DNA from: UBA2029 sp037447125 | Lineage (GTDB): Bacteria; Chloroflexota; Anaerolineae; Aggregatilineales; Aggregatilineaceae | Assembly (NCBI GenBank): GCA_037447125.1 | Contig: JBBIHG010000075.1 | Span: 1 to 17,834, forward strand | DNA length: 17,834 nt | Direction: 5' to 3' | Shown: positions 7,484 to 15,735 of the stretch, piece after piece | How positions within the stretch are numbered: the stretch's first letter is position 1 | Layout: each line of letters starts with the position of its first letter | Translations under genes and position numbers: made by a program | Notes under the pieces: generated by a model | The model's database searches: none | Seen by the model: only the letters and a program-made list of their open reading frames with translations | Told to the model about the DNA's origin: nothing

Positions 7484-7675
7484 CGGTAGGACTACAGAAT
7501 AGCGTGATCCATTCAGCGACCACCCCCATCCCCCGGCCCCAGTCTATACACCCCAAGATGAGGGAAGGGGAGAATGATGCGCGAGCCATTCCCCGCCCTC
7601 CGCGCAGCGTGGGGGAGGGGTTAGGGGGGGGGCCAACGGCGATCACGTTATTTTGCGGAGCTACCTTCCTCACCG
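7484..7675. repeat. GC-rich composite palindromic repeat, copy 2, with inverted flanks
   Basis: The core (about 7523-7634) matches copy 1 at 190-295. It starts CCCCCATCCCC and GGCCC, has GGGAAGGGGAGAA, and then CCCTCCGCGCAGCG followed by GGGGGAGGGGTT. It is flanked by imperfect inverted arms. The left arm (about 7488-7509) contains CAGAATAGCGTGATC. The right arm (about 7641-7662), on the other strand, contains CAAAATAACGTGATC, with 16 of 22 aligned positions equal. This is the architecture of a small non-autonomous element with terminal inverted repeats. It lies between a plausible promoter (7696-7701) and the gene at 7472, and abuts the truncated VOC gene. Confidence 0.65.
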
Positions 7676-7695
7676 TCAGCGCCAAAAGTGCCTTC

Positions 7696-7701
7696 ATTAT
7701 A
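7696..7701 (-). promoter_or_regulatory. possible -10 box for the small-protein/HNH operon
   Basis: A consensus TATAAT on the minus strand lies at 7696-7701. It is about 220 bases upstream of the gene at 7472 and separated from it by the palindromic repeat. No convincing -35 box is present. It may be the original promoter, displaced by insertion of the repeat. Confidence 0.4.
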
Positions 7702-7755
7702 CGCCTGTCGGTCGTAGAGCGCACACCACTTGCCCTTCAATATTAGAACAAATGT

Positions 7756-7986
7756 TTGCATCCATTCTTCGGCGGCCTCTATACCCCAGAAGGGCCTGTC
7801 AGCGGCACGATCAACACGCTCGAAGTGGACGACCTCGACGCTTACCTAGCCAGAGTCAAGGCCAACGGCGGCGCGGTCGTCATGGACAAGCACTCCATCC
7901 CGTCGGTGGGCTGGCTGGCCTACTGCAAGGATGTGGAAGGCACCATCTTCGGCATGATGCAGGCGGATCCGCAGGCCGGGACGTAG
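7756..7986 (+). pseudogene. C-terminal remnant of a VOC (glyoxalase/bleomycin-resistance) family protein
   Basis: The 76-residue frame contains FFGGLYTPEGPVSGTINTLE, DDLDAYLARVKANGGAVV, SIPSVGWLAYCKDVEGTIFG and MMQADP. This is the second half of a VOC-family domain: the beta-alpha-beta-beta-beta module ending in the EG..FG metal-site strand. The first module (about 50 residues) is missing. A stop codon (TAG, 7744-7746) lies just upstream in frame, and no matching N-terminal sequence is seen in the other frames. The only start is a TTG at 7756 without a ribosome-binding site. The left edge of the remnant lies about 80 bases from the palindromic repeat, which may have caused the truncation. Confidence 0.75.
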
Positions 7987-8071
7987 CGCTGCCGCATCGG
8001 GGTGATCTCCCCCCGCCTGGCTATCGCACAACCTGACTTCCGGTGTCTGTATGGATGCCGCAAGCTTGCTG

Positions 8072-8100
8072 TTGCGCTCCCCATACTCTGGCGCTAGACT
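8072..8100 (+). promoter_or_regulatory. tentative promoter of the inositol-phosphate synthase gene
   Basis: TTGCGC (8072-8077) and TAGACT (8095-8100) are spaced by 17 bases, about 130 bases before the start codon. The match is moderate in GC-rich DNA. The rest of the spacer 7987-8232 shows no gene. Confidence 0.35.
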
Positions 8101-8232
8101 CCGGCGCTTGAGCGGACATCTAGCGCGCCATCAGCCCGCGCGCCGGCGTCCGCGCGTGTCAGCTTGTGCCCGCCCATTTCCTCTGCGCGTGGACGGGCTG
8201 ATAGCAGCCCTCAAAAGAATAGGGAGGTTTCT

Positions 8233-9387
8233 GTGTCCGATAAGGTTCGTGTCGCCATCATCGGGATAGGCAACTGCGCCAACTCGCTGGTGCAGGGTGT
8301 GCACTACTACCGCGACGCCCACCCCGACGAGACGATTCCGGGCTTGATGCACGTGACTCTCGGCGGCTACCACATCAGCGACATCGAGTTCAGCACCGCT
8401 TTCGACATAGACGTGGAGAAGGTCGGTAAAGACCTCAGCGAAGCGATCTGGAGCGGCCAGAACAACACGATCAAGTTCGCCAACGTACCCCACCTGGGCG
8501 TGCCCGTGCATCGCGGCATGACGCATGATGGCCTGGGCAAGTATCTCAAGCAGAAGATCACCAAAGCGCCCGGCCCGACGGCGGACATTGTCCAGATTCT
8601 GAAAGACACCAGCACCGATGTCGTCGTCAGCTACCTGCCAGTGGGCAGCGAGCAGGCGACCAAGTGGTATGTCGAGCAGGTGCTCAACGCCGGCTGCGCT
8701 TTCGTCAACGCCATCCCCGTCTTCATCGCGCGCGAGTCGTACTGGCAGCAGCGTTTCGCCGAAAAGGGCCTGCCGCTGATCGGCGACGACATCAAGTCGC
8801 AGGTCGGCGCGACCATCCTACACCGCGTGCTGACCAACCTCTTCAACGATCGCGGCATCCGCCTGGAACGCACCAGTCAGCTTAACGTGGGCGGCAACAT
8901 GGACTTCTACAACATGCTTGAGCGCGAGCGCCTGGAGAGCAAGAAAATCTCCAAGACCAACGCCGTCACCAGCCAGCTCCCCTACCAGCTCGACCCAGAC
9001 AATGTCTACATCGGCCCCAGCGATTACGTGCCCTGGCTGCAAGATCGCAAGTGGGCGCACATTCGCCTGGAAGGCTCGGCTTTCGGCGATGTGCCGCTCA
9101 ATATCGAGCTCAAGCTGGAAGTGTGGGACAGCCCCAACAGCGCCGGCGTGATCATTGACGCGGTGCGCTGCGCCAAGATCGGCCTGGATCGTGGGCTGAG
9201 CGGCACGCTGGAAGCGCCCGCCTCATATTTCATGAAATCGCCGCCGGTGCAGATGCCAGATGACGTGGCGCGCAACCAGGTCGAGGCGTTCATTCGCGGC
9301 GAGAACAACCGCACGGTCAAGCCACCGGCGGGCTGGAAGGGCAGCGACAAGCCCTCGGTGCCGGCCAACCCGCACGCCGAGGACTAG
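8233..9387 (+). CDS. ino1: inositol-3-phosphate synthase (myo-inositol-1-phosphate synthase)
   Basis: This is a 384-residue NAD-dependent enzyme that converts glucose-6-phosphate to inositol-3-phosphate, the first step to inositol lipids or inositol-based solutes; it is cytosolic. The Rossmann motif is near the N-terminus (VAIIGIGNCANSLVQG, residues 7-22). The family signatures are GDDIKSQVGAT, LNVGGNMDFYNML, SKTNAVTSQL and the lid/active-site stretch GPSDYVPWLQDRKWAHIRLE. It ends in the AP.SYF.KSPP..M.D segment common to actinobacterial and archaeal enzymes. The length fits the short prokaryotic type. A longer frame to 8164 is open, but GTG at 8233 has GGGAGG 5 bases upstream and begins exactly at the conserved N-terminus. 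It is monocistronic and followed by a strong palindrome. Confidence 0.95.
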   Translation: MSDKVRVAIIGIGNCANSLVQGVHYYRDAHPDETIPGLMHVTLGGYHISDIEFSTAFDIDVEKVGKDLSEAIWSGQNNTIKFANVPHLGVPVHRGMTHDGLGKYLKQKITKAPGPTADIVQILKDTSTDVVVSYLPVGSEQATKWYVEQVLNAGCAFVNAIPVFIARESYWQQRFAEKGLPLIGDDIKSQVGATILHRVLTNLFNDRGIRLERTSQLNVGGNMDFYNMLERERLESKKISKTNAVTSQLPYQLDPDNVYIGPSDYVPWLQDRKWAHIRLEGSAFGDVPLNIELKLEVWDSPNSAGVIIDAVRCAKIGLDRGLSGTLEAPASYFMKSPPVQMPDDVARNQVEAFIRGENNRTVKPPAGWKGSDKPSVPANPHAED

Positions 9388-9431
9388 CGCGCGGGGGCAG
9401 GTGGGGGCCTGTTCTGCTGCCCCCTCGTTAG

Positions 9432-9471
9432 CCTCACCCCCTGGCCTCGCTGCGCGCGGCTGGGGGTGAGG
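9432..9471. terminator. palindrome after ino1, possible terminator or repeat
   Basis: A perfect 10-bp inverted repeat, CCTCACCCCC (9432-9441) / GGGGGTGAGG (9462-9471), surrounds a GGCC...GCGCGC-rich centre. It starts 45 bases after the ino1 stop. There is no T-run, so intrinsic termination would be weak. Its C-rich/G-rich arms recall the hairpins of the two composite repeats and it may be a minimal relative. Confidence 0.5.
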
Positions 9472-9547
9472 TAGAACAGCACGCACGTTTGACGCAATCG
9501 CCCAGGACGATCAGCAGTTCGCCCTCGATCAATCCCCTGCCAGGCGT

Positions 9548-9553
9548 TATACT
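9548..9553 (+). promoter_or_regulatory. possible -10 box of the YchF-like gene
   Basis: TATACT lies 45 bases upstream of the start codon. TCGATC (9525-9530) has 17-base spacing but is a poor -35 match. Confidence 0.35.
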
Positions 9554-9598
9554 GGGCGCAGCCATCACGATGAGCTGCAGCCGAGACCGAGAGACCCC

Positions 9599-10684
9599 AT
9601 GCGCCTGGGAATCATTGGCTTGCCCAACAGCGGCAAGACCACCCTCTTCAACGCCCTGACCGGCAGCAACTACCCGACTGACCCGTTTTCGTCCGGCCAG
9701 TTGGAAGTGCACACGGCGGTGGTGAGCGTGCCCGACGCGCGCCTGGACCACCTCAGCCAGGTCTTCCACCCCAACAAGACGGTTCACGCCACCGTCACCT
9801 ATACGGACATCGGTGGGCTGGACAAGGGCATCGGCGAGGGTGGGCTGAGCGGCCCCATGCGCAATGAGCTGGCCCAGGTGGACGCCTTCGTTCACGTGGT
9901 GCGCGCCTTCGCCGACGACAACGTGCTGCATACGCTGGACAGCGTAGACCCGATCCGCGATCTGGGCGTGATTGACAGCGAGTTTGTGCTGCTCGACCTG
10001 ATCGGCGTGGAGAACCGGCTGGCCCGGCTCGACGAGGAGCGCAAGAAGGGCAAGACCGCCACGCGCCAGCAAAACGCCTTCGAGACGGCACTGATGGAGC
10101 GACTGCGCGCGCAGCTTGAGAGCGAAGGGCCGCTGCGCGACCTGGACCTGACTCCCGATGAGATGAAGATCGCCCGCGGCTATGGCTTCCTGACGCTCAA
10201 GCCAGTCCTGATCATCTTCAACACAGGGAACGGCGACGCCGACCCTGCCCGCGGCCTGGTCTACGAGCACCGGCGCACGCTGGTCTTGACGCTGCAAGGC
10301 AAGCTTGAGGCGGAGATCGCCCAGCTCGACGATCCAGAGGACGTGGCGCTGTTCCTGGCGGAGTACCAGATCGAGCGCCCCAGCCGCGAGCGCGTGCTGC
10401 GGCTTTCCTACAGTCTGCTGGGCATTCACTCCTTCTTCACTCACGGCGACGACGAAGTGCGCGCCTGGCCGCTGCGCCAGGGCGGCACAGCGCTTGAAGC
10501 GGCAGGCACCGTCCACACTGATCTGGCGCGCGGCTTCATCCGCGCTGAGGTCGTCGCCTACGACGATTTCGTCGCGGCTGGCAGCAGCATGGCCGAGGTA
10601 CGGGCGCGGGGCAAGATGCGCCTGGAGGGTCGCGACTACGTCGTGCGCGACGGCGACATCATCACCGTGCGCTTTGCCATCTAG
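9599..10684 (+). CDS. ychF: YchF/Ola1-family redox-regulated ATPase (Obg-related P-loop NTPase)
   Basis: This is a 361-residue protein. The P-loop GLPNSGKTT is at residues 7-15 and the switch II segment YTDIGGL at about 68-74. A coiled-coil region rich in Glu, Arg and Lys follows (about 130-190). A C-terminal TGS-like beta domain includes SFFTHGDDEVRAW, TVHTDLARGFIRAEV and the strand before DGDIITVRF. YchF proteins bind ribosomes, often prefer ATP to GTP, and take part in translation and stress responses. The nucleotide-specificity motif is usually NxxE or similar; here it is FNTGNGD, so specificity is unsure. The architecture and length (the family is about 363) are good matches, but conservation in the first 40 residues is lower than in proteobacterial YchF, so this may be a lineage-specific paralogue. 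The start ATG has only a weak GAGAG upstream. Confidence 0.85.
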   Translation: MRLGIIGLPNSGKTTLFNALTGSNYPTDPFSSGQLEVHTAVVSVPDARLDHLSQVFHPNKTVHATVTYTDIGGLDKGIGEGGLSGPMRNELAQVDAFVHVVRAFADDNVLHTLDSVDPIRDLGVIDSEFVLLDLIGVENRLARLDEERKKGKTATRQQNAFETALMERLRAQLESEGPLRDLDLTPDEMKIARGYGFLTLKPVLIIFNTGNGDADPARGLVYEHRRTLVLTLQGKLEAEIAQLDDPEDVALFLAEYQIERPSRERVLRLSYSLLGIHSFFTHGDDEVRAWPLRQGGTALEAAGTVHTDLARGFIRAEVVAYDDFVAAGSSMAEVRARGKMRLEGRDYVVRDGDIITVRFAI

Positions 10685-10715
10685 CGTACAAACGCGGCGC
10701 GGTTGACACAGATCC

Positions 10716-10737
10716 CTGGCTGCCGGGTAGCAGCCGG
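10716..10737. terminator. hairpin between convergent genes
   Basis: The stem CTGGCTGC (10716-10723) / GCAGCCGG (10730-10737), with one G-T pair and a 6-base loop, lies in the 87-bp gap between the convergent YchF and MBL-fold genes. There is no T-run on either strand. It may aid termination from both sides. Confidence 0.35.
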
Positions 10738-10771
10738 ACTCCGCTGGGCGGCGCCGCGCTCTGCCCGCGCG

Positions 10772-11641
10772 TTACCTGGCCGACAGGTCATTGATCCGCT
10801 CGGAGATCCTGAACTCCTCGTAGATGCGGTCCAGGCCGCTCTTGATCCGCCGCTGCATGTTCTCGCTGTCGCTGGGGTCGTAGGGGAACATCTCCAGAAG
10901 CTCTGGCACCACTGCCGCCGTATCGGCGCGCGGGCGGCCCGCCCGGTACAGGCTGAACACCCGCCGCCGTGCCACCCGCAGATAGTTGGAGATCGGCTCG
11001 GTGGCGCTCTTGTCCACGACCGGCCCGCGACCTGGCACGATGATGTCCGCCGCAAAGCGCGGACGGCGCAGTTCGGTGAGGTTCTCCAGCCACTGCTTGG
11101 TGTAGCAGCCAGCGATGGTGGGGTGCTCGTCCACGCACAGGCTTGGCCCGGCGAAGAGCACGCGCTGCTCAGACAGGTGCACCCATACACTGCCGCCGGT
11201 GGGGCCGGCCATCGCCAGCAGGGGAATGTGCCAGCCGCCGTAGCGAAGCTGCATCCGTTCGGTGAACCCGATGTTGGGCGCCAGCAGGCGAGTCGCCCCG
11301 AACTGCTCGCGCTCGAACGTGTTCGCCGCCAGTGCATCGCCCGCGCTGTCGAGGAAGGTCTGCGGCAGGTTTGCCATTTGCAGCAGGGTTTCCTCGTGGG
11401 CCACAATCGTCTGTGGCTCCAACCAGCAGGCTCCCAGCAGGCGCTCGCGCTGGCTGTCGGTGAGGATGAGGGCCAGCACTGGCAGGGAGGCGGCCTGCGT
11501 CAGGCAGTCGCGCCAGTGCTGGGCGTCGCGGGGGTAGGGCGGCGCATCCACCAACACCCACCCGTCGTCGGTCAGGATGGCTCCGACGTTGACCAGCCGG
11601 TAACCCGTCTCGACAAAGACATCAGGAGCTAATTCGTGCAC
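10772..11641 (-). CDS. metallo-beta-lactamase-fold protein lacking the metal ligands
   Basis: This 289-residue protein has the strand order and landmarks of an MBL-fold hydrolase: VFVETGYRLVNVGAILTDDG, then VDAPPYPRD, GGSVWVHL and IVPGRGPV. The metal-binding positions are all replaced. The HxHxDH segment reads TDSQRER (61-67). The second-half His lead-in reads AMAGPTGG (143-150). The GD dyad is GP (165-166). The final GHG-type motif is GRG (204-206). The frame is intact, so this is a non-metal pseudoenzyme or a protein with a new role rather than a decaying gene. The start is GTG at 11641 with GAGG 4 bases upstream. It lies 12 bp behind the AlaX gene and is probably co-transcribed with it. 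Its function is unknown. Confidence 0.8.
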   Translation of the reverse strand: MHELAPDVFVETGYRLVNVGAILTDDGWVLVDAPPYPRDAQHWRDCLTQAASLPVLALILTDSQRERLLGACWLEPQTIVAHEETLLQMANLPQTFLDSAGDALAANTFEREQFGATRLLAPNIGFTERMQLRYGGWHIPLLAMAGPTGGSVWVHLSEQRVLFAGPSLCVDEHPTIAGCYTKQWLENLTELRRPRFAADIIVPGRGPVVDKSATEPISNYLRVARRRVFSLYRAGRPRADTAAVVPELLEMFPYDPSDSENMQRRIKSGLDRIYEEFRISERINDLSAR

Positions 11642-11653
11642 GGTTCCTCATCC

Positions 11654-12877
11654 TCATTGGTATGACTCGCCCATCTGCCGGACGGCCTCCGCCGCCGCGC
11701 GCAGCGCGGCCTGCGCCTCCGCCGCTGATACATCGCCCCCGCCGCCCTGGGCGAACGACGAGCGACCGCCGCCCCGGTCAATGCCCCAGACGGCCAACCC
11801 ATGCTTGAGCACGGCCACCATGTCCAGCGCCACGTCATCGGAGCGCGCGGCGATGAGTTGGGCCTTGGCCCCGCTGGCCGCGCAGACCGCCACCGTTGAC
11901 GGGCGGGCGATGATCTGCTGGACAAGCTGGCGCAATTCGTCGGTGTCGCGCCCGGCGAAGGCCGCCAGCACCAGCCGGACCCCGCCGATCTGCTCGCCCG
12001 CCGCCCACAGCGTCTCGGCCTCGTGGGCCAGGGCCAGCGCCTGCGCCTGGCGCAGATCGCGGCGCAGCGCCTTGTTCTCGTCGCGCAGCCTGGTCAACGC
12101 CGCCGGCAACTCGGCGAAACCGGTGGTCAGCTCGGCGGCGATCTGGTGCAGCAGCGCGTTTTTGAGGCGGTAATCGCGCAGCGCGCGCGCCCCGCAGCGG
12201 AACTCCACGCGCAGGATGTCGCCGCGCCGCTCGGTGCGCAGCACTTTGATCAGGCCGACCGCGCCCGTGCGGGCGACATGCGTACCGCCGCAGGCGTTGA
12301 CATCGAACCCCTCAATCGCCACCACACGGAACCTGCCCTCCACGTCTGGCACCTTACGCAGGGCCAGCGCCGCCAGCTCGTCATCGGCGGGAAACCAGGC
12401 GCGCACCGGACGATCCTCGGTCACGATCTGATTGGCCAGGTCTTCGGCGACATCCACGGTCGCCGGGGCGAGATCGGGCCGGTCGAGGTCAATGGTCATG
12501 CTGTCCGGACTCATGTGGAAGCCGACCGTCTCGGCTCCGGCCAGTTGTTCGAAGGCCCGCGAGAGGATGTGCTGGCCGGTGTGGTGCTGCATGTGGTCGA
12601 AGCGCCGCGCCCAATCCACCTGGCCGGAGACGCGACCCCCTCCCAGCGCCCGGTTGAGGACGTGCAGCACCTCGCCATCGGACTCACGGACGATCACATC
12701 AAGCACCGCCGCGCCGCCGAGCGTCCCCGTGTCGTGGGGCTGCCCGCCGCTGGTCGGGTAGAAACAGGTGCGATCGAGGATCGCCGCCGGCGCCCCGTTG
12801 ACGGTGGTCATGCTGGTCAGATTCGCTTCAAAGCTGGTGCAGTACGAGTCGGCGTAATATAGGCGGTCCGTGGCCAT
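11654..12877 (-). CDS. alanyl-tRNA editing protein, AlaX-L type with DHHA1 domain
   Basis: This is a 407-residue free-standing editing protein related to the C-terminal half of AlaRS. It hydrolyses Ser (and Gly) wrongly attached to tRNA-Ala, in the cytosol. An N-terminal barrel-like segment has FYPTSGGQPHDTG (39-51). The editing site has HHTGQH (98-103) and NACGGTHVARTG (195-205), giving the Zn ligands H99, H103, C196 and H200. A coiled-coil spacer (about 255-290) leads to a DHHA1 domain with the glycine-rich GIDRGGGRSSFAQGGG near residue 375. The length fits the long AlaX-L class. The start is ATG at 12877, with only a weak ribosome-binding site. A promoter candidate lies 50 bases upstream. 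The MBL-fold gene follows 12 bp downstream. Confidence 0.92.
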   Translation of the reverse strand: MATDRLYYADSYCTSFEANLTSMTTVNGAPAAILDRTCFYPTSGGQPHDTGTLGGAAVLDVIVRESDGEVLHVLNRALGGGRVSGQVDWARRFDHMQHHTGQHILSRAFEQLAGAETVGFHMSPDSMTIDLDRPDLAPATVDVAEDLANQIVTEDRPVRAWFPADDELAALALRKVPDVEGRFRVVAIEGFDVNACGGTHVARTGAVGLIKVLRTERRGDILRVEFRCGARALRDYRLKNALLHQIAAELTTGFAELPAALTRLRDENKALRRDLRQAQALALAHEAETLWAAGEQIGGVRLVLAAFAGRDTDELRQLVQQIIARPSTVAVCAASGAKAQLIAARSDDVALDMVAVLKHGLAVWGIDRGGGRSSFAQGGGGDVSAAEAQAALRAAAEAVRQMGESYQ

Positions 12878-12927
12878 ACCAGAATCCCACGTGGCGGGTC
12901 TCAGCGAGACGGCGAAGCACGACGCCT

Positions 12928-12956
12928 ATTCTAGCGAGTCGGGAGGTGGGAGTCGA
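12928..12956 (-). promoter_or_regulatory. probable promoter of the AlaX/MBL operon
   Basis: On the minus strand TCGACT (12951-12956) and TAGAAT (12928-12933) are spaced by 17 bases, about 50 bases before the AlaX start, in the 120-bp gap after the Nudix/GNAT gene. Confidence 0.5.
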
Positions 12957-12997
12957 GAACAAGGCCGCGCGGCCCACGCGACGGCCCGCCCTGCCGC

Positions 12998-13969
12998 TCA
13001 ACGAATGCGCAGGTAGGTGATCGCGCTCTCCTGAAAGCCGGCGGCCTGAAAGAAGGCCCGCGCCGCCGGACTCCCGCGCGTGGTGTTGACATATAGCGGA
13101 CTCAGCGCCAGGCGGTTGGCATGGCGCAGCGCCGCTTCGAGCAGGGCCGCCCCGACGCCCTCGCCGCGAAAGCCGAGGGCCACGGCCATGTCGTCTATCC
13201 AGCCGCGCCCGCCGGTCAGCGTCTGCACCAGCGACATGGCCACGAAGCCGATCACCTGTCCTGGCGCGCCGTTGGTCTCGGCGACGAACACGCTGACCGT
13301 CTGCCGCTCGCCGAAGCGCTGGCGGGCGGCGTCCCAGTCGGCTGGGGTCAGGCTGGCATTGGCATCCACCAGACGCAGCAGGTCGAGCACGGCCTCGGCG
13401 TCGCCTGGCTCCGCCTCGCGGATGTGGAAGCCGACCGCTCGCTCTTCGGAGGTATAGGCCGCCCGTTGGTGCGTTGCCAGCCAGCGCTGGATGGCCTGAC
13501 GGTGCGTGCGGAAGGGTAGCTCTGGCACCTCGTCCGGCTGGAAGACGCGCACATCGAGCGCATCGTCGCCGGCGCGCAGCGCCCCGCCGACCGGTCGCGC
13601 CCGGTAGAAGACGATGATGCCGCTGGCCGGCGGGCCTTCAGGGAACGAGTAGATGCCGAGCAGGTCCTCAAGCCGGATGTCGAGGCCGGTCTCCTCGCGC
13701 GCCTCGCGCAGGGCCGCTTCTTCCACGCTCTCGTCGGCTTCGATGTAGCCGGACGGCAGCGCCCACAGCCCCGGTTTGACCTGCCCGCCGCGCTTGATCA
13801 GCACGACGCCACCCTCTATCTCGATCAGGATGCCCACACCAGGCACGGGATTGCGGTAGTGGACGTAGCCGCACGCCGGGCAGGCGAGTCGCTCGCGCGA
13901 GCCTACGATGCGCAGCGCCAGAGGCTCGCCGCACTGCGGGCAGTAGGTCGGGCGCGTGGGAGTGGTCAT
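12998..13969 (-). CDS. zinc-ribbon Nudix hydrolase fused to a GNAT acetyltransferase
   Basis: This is a 323-residue two-enzyme fusion. Residues 10-33 form a zinc ribbon with CPQC and CPAC (C10, C13, C30, C33), like the NudC/Nudix-associated ribbon. Residues 44-165 are a Nudix domain with a complete box (G74, E80, R88, E89, E92, E93, G95). Residues 181-323 are a GNAT domain with beta-4 DDMAVALGFRGEGVGAALL (the acetyl-CoA loop RGEGVGA) and the C-terminal ..AR.FF..AGF. Nudix domains with such ribbons hydrolyse nucleoside diphosphates linked to another moiety (NADH, ADP-ribose, NDP-sugars). Neither substrate can be predicted. It starts 19 bp after the rpoD stop with no clear ribosome-binding site, so it is probably the last gene of the dnaG-rpoD operon. 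Confidence 0.9.
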   Translation of the reverse strand: MTTPTRPTYCPQCGEPLALRIVGSRERLACPACGYVHYRNPVPGVGILIEIEGGVVLIKRGGQVKPGLWALPSGYIEADESVEEAALREAREETGLDIRLEDLLGIYSFPEGPPASGIIVFYRARPVGGALRAGDDALDVRVFQPDEVPELPFRTHRQAIQRWLATHQRAAYTSEERAVGFHIREAEPGDAEAVLDLLRLVDANASLTPADWDAARQRFGERQTVSVFVAETNGAPGQVIGFVAMSLVQTLTGGRGWIDDMAVALGFRGEGVGAALLEAALRHANRLALSPLYVNTTRGSPAARAFFQAAGFQESAITYLRIR

Positions 13970-13988
13970 GGCCGGGCAGCCGGACGGC

Positions 13989-15692
<1,704 letters not shown>

Positions 15693-15735
15693 GATCTCCG
15701 GGCATCTTCCGTGAGCACGTGCTTGCCAGGGCCAG

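Noticed and set aside
7473..7724. N-terminal extension of the small HNH partner
   Set aside because: It would be translated from the palindromic repeat; the ATG at 7472 has a good ribosome-binding site and begins the helical protein.
9434..10516. Minus-strand open frame (360 codons) opposite the YchF-like gene
   Set aside because: It is a shadow frame; the P-loop and TGS-like features are on the plus strand.
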